NCBI GenBank assembly: GCA_011032825.1
Contig: JAADJZ010000001.1
Location: 1,488,001 to 1,552,000, forward strand
Source of the DNA: Massariosphaeria phaeospora
Lineage: Eukaryota; Ascomycota; Dothideomycetes; Pleosporales
Direction of reading: 5' to 3'
Length of the DNA: 64,000 nt
Shown: in pieces, positions 55,012-64,000 of the stretch
How the letters are laid out: each line of letters starts with the position of its first letter
Position numbering within the stretch: position 1 is the stretch's first letter
Made by a program: the position numbers and the translations under genes
Notes under the pieces: generated by a model
Database searches by the model: none
What the model was told of the DNA's origin: nothing
Seen by the model: the letters and a program-made list of their open reading frames with translations, nothing else

Positions 55012-56135
55012 ATGAAAGGCACAATCGCAATTGAGGAGGCCATAATCGACCAGGCCGGCGTGGAAGCCCACACGTTTGCCCAGTTCCAATCACTTATGCG
55101 TCCGGGAAGCGACGAATCAACTGGTCTTTCTGCTCATGAGAAACGGCTGCTCGACATTCACGATGAGCGTCTCAAGGCCATGGACGAGCATGGCGTGGAG
55201 TATATGCTACTCTCACTGACCTCGCCGGGTGCACAAGGCGAAGCGGATCCAGGGAAAGCGAAGGATATGGCGCGCGTTGCGAACGACTATCTCGCAGGAG
55301 AGGTGGCGAAGAACCCCAAGAGATTCGGGGCGCTGGCCGCGTTGTCGATGCATAACGCCGAAGACGCGTCAGATGAGCTGCGGAGAGCGGTGAAAGAGCT
55401 TGGAATGTTTGGTGGTCTGGTCAACGACTTTCAGTCCAAGGGCGTCGAAGCCGATGAGAAGGTGTACTTTGATACCCCAGAGTACGAGCTATTCTGGGAG
55501 ACGGTGCAGGAGCTGGATGTTCCCATCTACTTTCACCCTCGATATGCCATCCCGCAAGACTTACGATCGGGGACGAAGTATGGGGATAGGAAGCACTTGC
55601 TGGGCGCTGGTGTGCAGTTTCATCTCGATTTGTCCTGGCATTTGTACGCTATCTGCTCATCGGGTATTTTTGATCGGTATCCGAAGGTCCAGATAGTCGC
55701 GGGCCATCTGGGCGAGGGGTGAGTCGTTTGTAGCTCGTTCTGTGCTGGTGACTGACCTTACTGCAGAATACCCTTCAACCTATGGAGGGCGAGCCATTGG
55801 ATCAACCACCCGTTTAAGCGCGGATCGAGGCCAATGAAGAATGATTACAGTTACTACTTTACACACAACGTCTCAATCACAACGTCCGGAAACTACAATA
55901 CCCGGGGACTGAAATTCTGTATCGAAGAGATTGGATTGGACAGGTGCTTGTACGCCATTGGTATGGATGACTGTGGTAGCACGTGGTACTCCTGCTAACA
56001 CAGACAGATACGCCATATGAGACGGTGGAAGAAGGACAGAACTGGTGGAAAACGGTAGACTTGCCGGAAGATCAAAAGGAAGCGGTGGCCAGGGGGAATG
56101 CAATCCGACTCTTCAAATTGCCGTTGGAGCAGTAG
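55012..56135 (+). CDS. 2,3-dihydroxybenzoate-type decarboxylase (amidohydrolase family)
   Basis: Three exons (55012-55718, 55767-55960, 56008-56135), 1029 nt, 342 residues. The N-terminus MKGTIAIEEA has Glu8 and Ala10 where related gamma-resorcylate decarboxylases have Glu and His; this is the pattern I associate with 2,3-dihydroxybenzoate decarboxylases. The metal-site elements YFHPR, VAGHLGEG and AIDTPYE follow. The second acceptor is the CAG before ATACG, which restores AIDTPYE. The enzyme removes CO2 from ortho-hydroxylated benzoic acids without a cofactor other than a metal ion. It fits downstream of the neighbouring aldehyde dehydrogenase. It could instead act on a resorcylic acid from the polyketide cluster. 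Confidence 0.88.
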
Positions 56136-56474
56136 AGTAGTCAGTCCTATGAATGTCAGTAGCTTCGTTGCACTAAAAGTTTTTCAAGAAACAAGGAACT
56201 TGTGTGTACAGATCAGCACGCGTCCGAATCACAAGTTTGTCCTCCGTGGAGAGACTGGTGTTCAGTGTGGACACAAGTGACCCCCAACGAGACTACCCAG
56301 ATAACCATCATCACCGTCCATCGGAATCTGTCCCAGGTCTTACCACAGCATCGATTGGTAGCTGATGTGACTGACACGGCAGGGCTAGAAACATACTGGC
56401 GTAACGCGAAACACTTGTTGACAGTGCCTCAGAGCCAAACTTCTGACACAGCATTCATGCATATTGAATTATAT
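56136..56474. other. Convergent intergenic region
   Basis: A 339-bp gap between the 3' ends of the decarboxylase and the SnoaL-like gene. No gene or repeat seen. Confidence 0.45.
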
Positions 56475-57405
56475 CTACGGATCCGACTTGGGCTTGCTAA
56501 GCACCATCGGAGGTGTACTAGTGCTGGGGTCTTCGCCGTAGTGTGGAGCCCTCAAGTCGTCGTCGGCCACCTGCTGGCCGGTGACGGGGTGCTCGTAATG
56601 GAACGGCACGACGCGGGTGTCCGGCCACAGCATGGGGTGCTCGCATAGCTCGTTGGGGCCGTTCGGATCGTCTGGATACGTGGTCGAGAGAAAGGGAATG
56701 TAGTTGGGCTTGGTGTGCGACCAGCCCTTCTCGAAGTTGGCATGCCAGAAGGGGAAGTACTTTAGACGGAAGATCTTCCACACGCCGTTCTCCTTGATGT
56801 ACTCGTTCTCGTAGATGCCGCCCTCCCACCACTGCACGAGGCCGCGCGGGTGTGTGTCCTTGACGCTCTCGTGGGTGCCGGCCGACATCATGCTGCGGAA
56901 GCGGCCTTTGGCGCGGGTGCCGGCGGGATTGACGTCGACGATGCCCTGGATCTGTGGGTGGTCGAGCAAGAAGCCGTGGACGGGGCCATTGCGGCCGTTC
57001 ACGAAGGCTTTGGCGAAGCGGCCGATGTACAGGCGCTCGACGCCCTCCTTGCCATTGTAGCGGCCGCCGAGAAACTCGACACAGGTGTCCGGGTGGTCGG
57101 AGTAGAGGTTGGCGACCTGGACGCGGGTGTCAGCACGCACACGCAGTCGTCAGCAGCAGCAACATGGTGCCAGCGGGCGACTCACCTCCTTGTACAGGCA
57201 CTTGTCGAGGTAGTAGCCGTACTTGTACTGCAGCTTGCGCACCTCTTCCTGGTCTGCGTCGGTGGAGAGACGCCGTTAGCTGGACTGGAGTGCAAGTGTG
57301 AGGATTTTGGCGGATGACTAAGCGCCCCCACTCACCACTCAGACGCGTCACCTGCTGCTGCAGCTGCGCAACCACCTGCTTGAGCTCTTCGATTTCGCTG
57401 CCCAT
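56475..57405 (-). CDS. SnoaL-like (NTF2-fold) protein
   Basis: Three exons from ATG 57405, about 260 residues. The first exon encodes an N-terminal coiled coil (EELKQVVAQLQQQVTRL). A second exon gives DQEEVRKLQYKYGYYLDKC, the first helix of the SnoaL fold, and the third gives NLYSDHPDTCVEF, a GVERLYIGRFAKAF helix and the sheet WWEGGIYENEYIKENGVWKI. A C-terminal extension is Pro-rich. Such proteins act as small cyclases, hydratases or isomerases, or only bind ligands. Fungal relatives often lie near aromatic-catabolic genes. The substrate is unknown. It is divergent from the aldehyde dehydrogenase. Confidence 0.78.
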
Positions 57406-58150
57406 TGTTATTGTCAATTCGATCACGCTTCGGCTTCAACTCGATCACACTTTGGCGGTGCCTGTGGAAACCTCTCAGCCGCCACGGATCCAGCGCTTCT
57501 TAAGCTCTCGTCGCGATGCTCGACGCGACGCTCTCCGGCCTGCACACAGCTGCGCCCACGGCCACGGCACCCCATGGCCGACAAGAACTCCCGTGGCCGC
57601 CTTCGCGAATTGAGCGCCTCCGTTTGGCCGGCAATTAATCTGCAGAGAAGCGCAGCTGTTGCGGCCAAATGAGACCGAGGGGCTGCATGTGGTGCGCGAG
57701 GCGGAGCTTCACGAAACCCTGTGACTGCCCCCCGCCCCTTCCCCCACTGCAGGCAGGTGCCCCGGTGGCGGCTTGCCACTCCACCCCGCCTGGCGCCGAA
57801 CATGTGGGGTCTATCGCCTCTTCGCTCGCGTTCCTGAGCCTCGTCCTGTCCGTCGACCAGGCGCTCCTCTAGTGCTGACGTCGAGCATATACTCAGACGA
57901 GTTGGGCAGCCTCTCAAACGTGTCCGATCGAGAACGCAGCTTGACCAACTGCTAGATAATCGCAACAAGCGTCTAGAACATCGTCTTGGTGCCACCCGGG
58001 CACTGCGTGATGGTGCTACGACACATCACCCTGTTCCTACGCTGGCACCTATGTCTAGGTATATATTGGCTGTGCCTCGGCCTCTCTTCGCCGTTGTTAT
58101 CGAGAAAATCTGCCCATCCGCAACATCGACATTCCGTCTGAACAACCACC
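57406..58150. promoter_or_regulatory. Divergent promoter, SnoaL-like gene and aldehyde dehydrogenase
   Basis: 745 bp, G+C-rich in its left part. A 190-codon open frame on the minus strand here (57423-57995) is Arg/Ser-rich and without domain, so I treat the region as non-coding. Confidence 0.4.
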
Positions 58151-59750
58151 ATGGGACTTCCAGACAAAATTGAGACGCGTCTCTTCATCAATGGAGAAGT
58201 GAGTGCCTTCTCCAGCCACTCATGCCGTCAACTAACGTCCACAGTTCGTCGAATCCTCCAATGGAAAGACATTCGACATCACCAACCCAGCTACTCTCAA
58301 GCATGTCGCTAAAGGTGCGTATCTTGGAGATGACGAGCATCTTCTCTCTAACTGTCCGTCCAGTGCACGAGGCCTCCGAGCAGGATACCGATCGTGCTGT
58401 AGCATCTGCCAAAGCTGCATTCCCTGCATGGTCCGCACTCTCGCCTGACCAGCGCGCTCCCTACCTTAGAAAACTTGCCACTCTGGTCCGGGAGAGCAAT
58501 GACGAATTGGCAGCACTCGAGGCAGCTTCCATGGGAAAGCCATTGGGTTCTTTCTTTGATGCACACGCTTGTGCTAGCAAATGGCAGTATTATGCCGAGG
58601 TTGGCTACACAGTGCAAGGAACCACGAGTGTGCAAACACCTGGCTACGTCAACATGACCCTGCGGCAGCCCTATGGAGTTGTTGCTGCCATCATTCCGTG
58701 GAATGTACCGCTTCTCTTCCTCGCAGGCAAATTGGCTCCTGCTCTCATTGTAGGAAACACCGTCGTGTTGAAGAGCAGCGAGAAAGCTCCATTGACAGTA
58801 AGTCGAATCGAAGAACTGTATCAACGATACAACTGACCAGCTTTTGGTAGTCTGCGAAGTTTGCTACCCTAGTCCAGAAAGCAGGCTTCCCACCTGGTGT
58901 TATAAACATCATCACAGGCTTCGGCAATGTCTCCGGGTCAATTCTTAGCCACCACATGGATGTTCGTGCATTGTCGTTCACTGGATCTGGCCGTACAGGA
59001 CGTATTATTCAAGCTGCTGCTGCCAAGTCGAACTTGAAGCAAGTCTACCTCGAGCTTGGAGGCAAATCGCCTGCTGTCGTGTTCGAGGATGCCGATATCG
59101 AAGCTGCCGTCAAAGAGACAGCTTATAGCATCCAAAACAACAGCGGCCAAGTGTGTATGGCCAATTCGCGTGTCTATGTCCAAGATACCATTGCGGACAA
59201 CTATCTCGCAAGCTTCAAAGAATATTTCAGCAAGAACGTCACGATGGGTGACCCATTAGAAACGGGCATCGATCATGGCCCTCAAGCAGACGAGGCGCAA
59301 CACAAGACCGTGTTACGTTATCTTGAAATGGGCAAGCAGTCTGGAGAACTCTTGATTGGCGGCAGCGCACCCTCCGATAGAGAAGGCTTCTACATTCAGC
59401 CGACCATCTTTACCAACACCCCTGAAGACGCCACCATAATGAAAGAAGAGATTTTTGGCCCCGTAGTCAACATCAACGTGTTCAAGACAGAGGAAGAGGT
59501 GTTGCAGAAGGCAAACAATACTGAGTTTGGGCTTTATGCCGCCGTCTACACCAAGAATATCGATCGCGCCCTACGATTCGCCAAGGGCCTTGAAGCTGGC
59601 ACTGTCGGTATCAACTGCACAAGCCCAGAAGTTGGAAGAGGTATGCCTTTTGGCGGCTACAAGTCGTCGGGCTCTGGGCGAGAGGGAGAGCCCGCATACT
59701 CGCTGAACAATTTCCTCGAAACGAAGTCGATCGTTATCAAGCTGGCATAG
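58151..59750 (+). CDS. Aldehyde dehydrogenase (NAD(P)-dependent, aromatic/betaine type)
   Basis: Four exons, about 480 residues: exon 1 is 58151-58198, and later introns lie near 58199-58245, 58315-58364 and 58800-58850. The order matches the family: FINGEFVESSNGKTFDI, PWNVPLLFLAGKLAPAL, FTGSGRTGRII (NAD-binding), LELGGKSP with the general-base Glu, and NNSGQVCMANSR with the nucleophilic Cys, then EEIFGPVVNI. It oxidises aldehydes to acids, probably in the cytosol. In this setting the likely substrates are the aromatic aldehydes made by the cleavage oxygenase, which the decarboxylase would then process. That pathway is inference. Confidence 0.9.
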
Positions 59751-60053
59751 TCGGACACTTACGTTGTAGAACCTCAAATCTGAACCCTGTATTTCAAATA
59801 AATTCCAGAGCTTGTCTCTCAACCCCTCCGTTCCGTATTAGCCGCTGAGTTCGGCTATCTACGCAGGCGCACGACCAGGAGCGGTGCAGGCAAGCTTAAA
59901 TAGTGCCCCCACATTTTCGCCTTCCCCAACTCTTCCCCGCATTTTTGTCTGCAGCATCCCCATTTTCTTCTATCCATTCTACTGGCACTACCGGTACTTT
60001 CTCGACCTCCATCTGTGATCTTCAGCCTCCAGGAAACGATTCGTGAAGACATA
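59751..60053. other. Promoter of the fourth regulator
   Basis: A 303-bp pyrimidine-rich gap upstream of the Zn2Cys6 gene at 60054. Nothing else seen. Confidence 0.4.
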
Positions 60054-62494
60054 ATGACAGAAGTGGGAACATTTCGTGGACAGTCTGTTGCTACGAACAG
60101 ACTACCAGGTGCACATCGAGTGCACAGTAGTTGTGATAGATGCAGAAGCCGCAAGACTAAAGCAAGTCATCGTCGCTGTATTGGAGAGTGCCAAGCCACT
60201 AACATTATATCCAGTGTATTGATCCAGGTATGAAGAGCCCTATCAAACAGAGAAACTGGCTATAATCCAAGTGGTCGACGAGCTGACACCTGCAGTCCCC
60301 GGGCCTTGTCGGTACTGTGCCCGAACCGGGGCTGCGTGCCGGATAGCAACACCGCGCCGAAAACGTCCCTACTACCATGTTACCGAGGAGGAATACCAAT
60401 GCTCTATGCGGATTCTAGAGCACTTCTTTCCAGATCAAGAACTTAACCTACAGTCTTTACGGGCTATTGCAAAGAATGTAGTAAACGGACGCAGCCCGAA
60501 GAGCCAGCAAACACCGACTCCATCGGTGCAGGAACAGCCGTCTTCGGGGGAAGAAGATTGCCCGCCAGAAGCTGAACCGGTGGTGGAGTCGGTGAAAGAC
60601 CTCCATGAGTCACTCGGATGTATGATGAAGGATTCCAATGGAAGATTTCGTCAGTACCCACATGCCCCCTTCACACTAGCCAGGCCTAACTGCGCACAGG
60701 TTATGTTGGGGCTCACTCGGAAATCCCTTTCAATGCAGCCGTCTGTTCTATTGGAGATACACCGCGGAGAGATTCAAGTATCATCGCTCCTCCAAAGGTC
60801 GGGGCATATCCACCCACGTTGCCAACGCCTTCCCCGTCCGTGGCATCTCAAGCGGATGATCGCTACTATCTTCCACCACGCGAGACGTGTGATTACTATG
60901 TCTCGAAATTTCTAGAAGACGTGCATTGCACTCACTGGTTCTACTCGATAGAGACCTTTCTCAACCGAGTTGACAATACTTACTCCGCTGCCGCAGCCGC
61001 CGTTACAAGCTCATGGATGTGTTCTTTGTATTGCATCTTCGCTATCGGAGCATCCGGGTGTGAAGGTCAAGTCTCAGATCATCAATCCCCCGTGCATCTC
61101 CAACTACCGTCGGTTTCTGATTCGAAGTCCTCCTCGGACTATATTACGCTTGCGAAGCTACTTGTTCCTAATGTATATGATGAAGCGGACATTGATAGCG
61201 TCCGGGCGTTAGCCATATTTGTAAGCCCAAAAGCTCACGATCAATTCCAGACCTGACTACCCATAGAGTATCGCGCTGGAAAATCTATGCTCTAGAGTCA
61301 GCTCATACTTGTATATGGGAGCTAGCATCCAGATGGCCTACTCGCTCGGACTGCATCGCGATCAGATGCCAGAGTCCGGAGCGTCTATGGAGAGGGAACA
61401 GAACCGACGGATTTGGTGGACTCTCTATACACTGGATCAAGAAATTGCTTCGCGAGGAGGCAGTCCAACACTCATTGATGAACGTTTCCTGAAAGTGGAC
61501 ACCCCATTGCCCTCTGAGCAGGTATGTTGCATTGTTAATTTTTCTTATAAACTTTATAGAGTAACAATATCAGAGACTCTACCCCGGGATGCATACGCCA
61601 CTGTCATGGCTATCGACATATGTGTCGCTCTGTCGCTTGAAAAGAGAGATAATTCAGGCGGTTTACACCGACCGGTCGGCGCACGCTAGAACCATATCGT
61701 TTTCGACGATATCAAACCTACTGCTCTCTCTCCAAAAATGGCAACAACTCATACCTCCACATCTCAAGCACGATGTCCCATCGCCGCCAACACACAGACG
61801 CGCTGTCGCAATACTACATCTGCATTACTGGGCTTCCACCATTCTCCTGTGCCGGCCATTCCTTCTCCACCTCGTAGTCAAACATAGCACTCTTGGCTCA
61901 AGTAAGAAGATATGGTTTGAAAGAATGGGCAAGACATGCATCGACGCCGCGCAAAAGAGCCTTGCCATTCTAGAGCAGATGGCTGCCGACGGTACACTCA
62001 CTAGTCTGACAGCATTTGACAGTACCTGCATCCTACGGCTTATCATGATATTGATTCTAGCATACGCACACACCAAAATGCCGCATTACCGCGCCAACAT
62101 CGAAGCTGGCATCGTGCTCCTCCGCGGGATGGACCAAATCGGATTCTGCAGAATGGTGACGGAAGAGACGCCGATGCGCCTCGCAGATCTCGGCATATCA
62201 GACGAGAACCAGATAACGAACGTGGGCGTGTTGCTAGATGACGATCTGATTGCGCAGCTCTGGGGCAACTTTGATCCGTAAGTTTAGCTAGCTTACTCGT
62301 ACCAAAGAGCTATGAATTGACGTACAATGAATAGCAACTTCATGACGCCTCTCCAAACACAGCAGAGCCTCGATCTCGCCTTCGACGATTCAAGCTCGTT
62401 TGACCTCAACTCTGAGATCCTGCAGTTCACTAACCTCGACGACTCGATCGTGATTGACCCGTCGCAGGTGTACACGAATTTCAATCTGCAATGA
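60054..62494 (+). CDS. Zn2Cys6 transcription factor with GC-AG intron
   Basis: A multi-exon gene of about 650-690 residues. Exon 1 (60054-60161) ends CDRCRSRKTK; a 53-nt intron with a GCAAGT donor follows; exon 2 is only 13 nt (60215-60227) and encodes CIDP; exon 3 starts at 60296 with PGPCRYCARTGAAC. Only this splicing yields six zinc-cluster cysteines. Later introns near 60648-60702, 61205-61270, 61522-61590 and 62281-62334 join the middle homology region, with YMGASIQMAYSLGLHRD and NRRIWWTLYTLDQEIASRGG. A Ser/Asp-rich tail ends at TGA 62492. It stands between the aldehyde dehydrogenase and the edge transporter, so it is the natural candidate to regulate this aromatic-compound block. Confidence 0.85.
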
Positions 62495-63017
62495 TTGCAT
62501 ACACTCCGCGGCTCTATACCGTCGTAGTATACGGGTTTCGAATGGCTCCACGACATTGTATATCTTAGGCAATACCTCTAACACATGTATATCAGTACTA
62601 CAAATACGTCTTACAAAATCTATACCAAGTATTTTATTCGATTTACCCCTCATTTGCCCCCTTCAGTCTATTTGCTCATTTCCCTAGGCGTTCCTGAACG
62701 CATGCAGATACAGGCGTACCGACAGCATGGCTATCGGCAGATTGTCGTGCTGCCCTGCCCGCCCCGCCGCCTAATTCGAGTACCCTTGGCGTACAGTCTG
62801 TGTAACACTTTTATTCGCCGAAGAGTCTCGACCAGCATCCGTACTATGTGACTTGCTCCCCTGTGCGGGGCAGCATGCAGGGCGTGCAACGGTCTCCAGC
62901 GTTATCGCTTCGGTTGTACTTAAACCAGGGGAACCTGATGCCACTTACAAGCCTTCTTCTATTTACCTCGTTTTCCTTTTTTTTGCTGTATCTGATCTGA
63001 TCTGATCTGTCGCTATC
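62495..63017. other. Intergenic, promoter of right-edge transporter
   Basis: A 523-bp gap. It includes a short TGATC repeat near 62993-63008 just before the start codon of the next gene. No gene supported. Confidence 0.45.
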
Positions 63018-64000
63018 ATGGCTCTCGGCATCATCGAGCCAAAAGGCGAGGCGAGACCTCCCGGAACAGAGTACTTGGTTGATACTGCGCAGACGAGCAC
63101 GGAGCATCAGTATGAGCACTCGCACTTCAAACACGGCAAGGGCAAGGTTTGAACTACGACTCGCAAGAACGATAGTAAACTGAATTGCTAACGCTAACAG
63201 AGAGCACACATCATTCTCGTGCCCCAGCCGTCCGATGACCCGAATGACCCTCTTGTAGGACCCCTGCTTTCGGAAACTATACAAACTGAACTGAACTGCC
63301 TGTTCTGATACCCACAGCTCTGGCCGACGTGGAAACGCGAAGCCGCATTCGCGTTCCTCTTCTTCAACTGCATCCTCTTCGCCGCGTGTCCGGGCCCCAT
63401 GATCGCGCCTGCGACCGTCGCCCTCGCAAAGCAACTCCACGTGCCCGTCAAACACGTCGCCGAGCTCTCGGGCTACCAGCTGCTCATCGTCGGCGCCCTC
63501 GGGTCCGTTCCCTCTCCCCCCATCCCCTTCACCCCGTCCCATCCCATCCCGTGCACTCACTAACATCCATCCTCGCTCCTCACACAGCCCCTTCGTCTCC
63601 GTCCTCGCCCAAAAATACGGCAAGCGTCCACAATTTCTCGTCGCCAGCTTCTTCGGCGTAATCGGCACGGGCATCTGCATCGCGGGCTTCGACCAGCCCA
63701 CACTGCACAAGTCCTACGACGTACTGCTGGCAGGCCGCATGGTGCAGGGGATCGGGACCACGGCGTTCGAGTCGCTTTCTGTGGCGGCAATTGGCGACAT
63801 GTTCTTCCTGCATGAACGCGGGCTGCGAACAGCGCTTCTCGTACTTACGCTCGCGTGCTTGTCGTCTTTCGTGGCGATCATCGCCGGCACGACGTTCCAG
63901 CACCTCGGCGCGCGGAACCTGTTCGTCATACTGCTGCCGATACAGATGTTTGGCATGGCGGGCGTGTTTTTCTTTCTGCCGGAGAGTCAGTTTCGCAGGA
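63018..64000 (+). CDS. MFS transporter, partial at right edge
   Basis: Starts at ATG 63018 (MALGIIEPKGEARPPGTEYL). Short introns near 63148-63200, 63257-63316 and 63502-63586 join the N-terminal tail to the membrane part: WPTWKREAAFAFLFFNCILF, IAPATVALAKQLHVPV, VSVLAQKYGKRPQFLVASFF (motif A), VLLAGRMVQGIGTTAFESL and AAIGDMFFLHERGLRTALL, then another helix pair reaching FFLPESQFR at the edge. This is the first half of a 12-helix major facilitator, similar to fungal DHA1-type carriers. It may import aromatic substrates or export products for the neighbouring genes. The C-terminal half lies outside the window. Confidence 0.85.

Noticed and set aside
57423..57995. 190-codon minus-strand frame between SnoaL-like and aldehyde dehydrogenase genes
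   Set aside because: Arg/Ser-rich without domain, in a divergent promoter with high G+C.
62844..63710. 288-codon minus-strand frame over the right-edge transporter
   Set aside because: Antisense to exons with clear MFS motifs.

Overview
The window is nuclear DNA of a filamentous ascomycete (Pezizomycotina). The evidence is short GT-AG introns of about 45-120 nt in most genes, four Zn2Cys6 regulators, iterative type I polyketide synthases, fungal P450 families, a PTH11-like receptor and URE2-like GST, and short, often bidirectional promoters. I cannot name the species. No rRNA, tRNA, CRISPR array or intact autonomous transposon was recognised.

Region 1 (about 1.2-43.8 kb) looks like one large polyketide gene cluster. 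In order it holds a Zn2Cys6 regulator, a P450, a PTH11-like 7TM protein, a glutathione S-transferase, three more P450s, a FAD aromatic-ring monooxygenase, a highly reducing PKS (HR-PKS: KS-AT-DH-degenerate MT-ER-KR-ACP), a stand-alone ACP-like/thioesterase protein, an MFS transporter, a non-reducing PKS (NR-PKS: SAT-KS-AT-PT-ACP-TE), an AflR-like regulator, a second large Zn2Cys6 regulator and a cupin. The simplest reading is that the HR-PKS makes a reduced chain, the SAT domain of the NR-PKS takes it as starter, and the NR-PKS extends and cyclises it to an aromatic product that is oxidised and exported. The most unusual gene is the stand-alone didomain protein at 26.9-28.0 kb. Its carrier-like domain has Asn where the phosphopantetheine Ser should be, while the thioesterase triad looks intact. 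It shares a promoter with the HR-PKS.

Region 2 (about 43.9-48.6 kb) is gene-poor: a small hypothetical gene, an APH-family kinase-like gene, and a non-coding block of degenerate tandem repeats containing a near-perfect hairpin. The 2-kb gap between the NR-PKS and the AflR-like gene (37-39 kb) carries two MITE-like inverted-repeat elements.

Region 3 (48.6-64 kb) has a different flavour: an O-methyltransferase, an F-box-like gene, a carotenoid/stilbene cleavage oxygenase, a 2,3-dihydroxybenzoate-type decarboxylase, a SnoaL-like protein, an aldehyde dehydrogenase, a fourth Zn2Cys6 regulator and an MFS transporter cut by the right edge. The oxygenase/decarboxylase pair and the SnoaL/aldehyde dehydrogenase pair are each divergently arranged. 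The enzymes can be read as a route cleaving a stilbene-like aromatic to aldehydes, oxidising these to benzoic acids and decarboxylating them. Exon limits come from reading splice sites by eye; functions are inferred from motifs and family resemblance.
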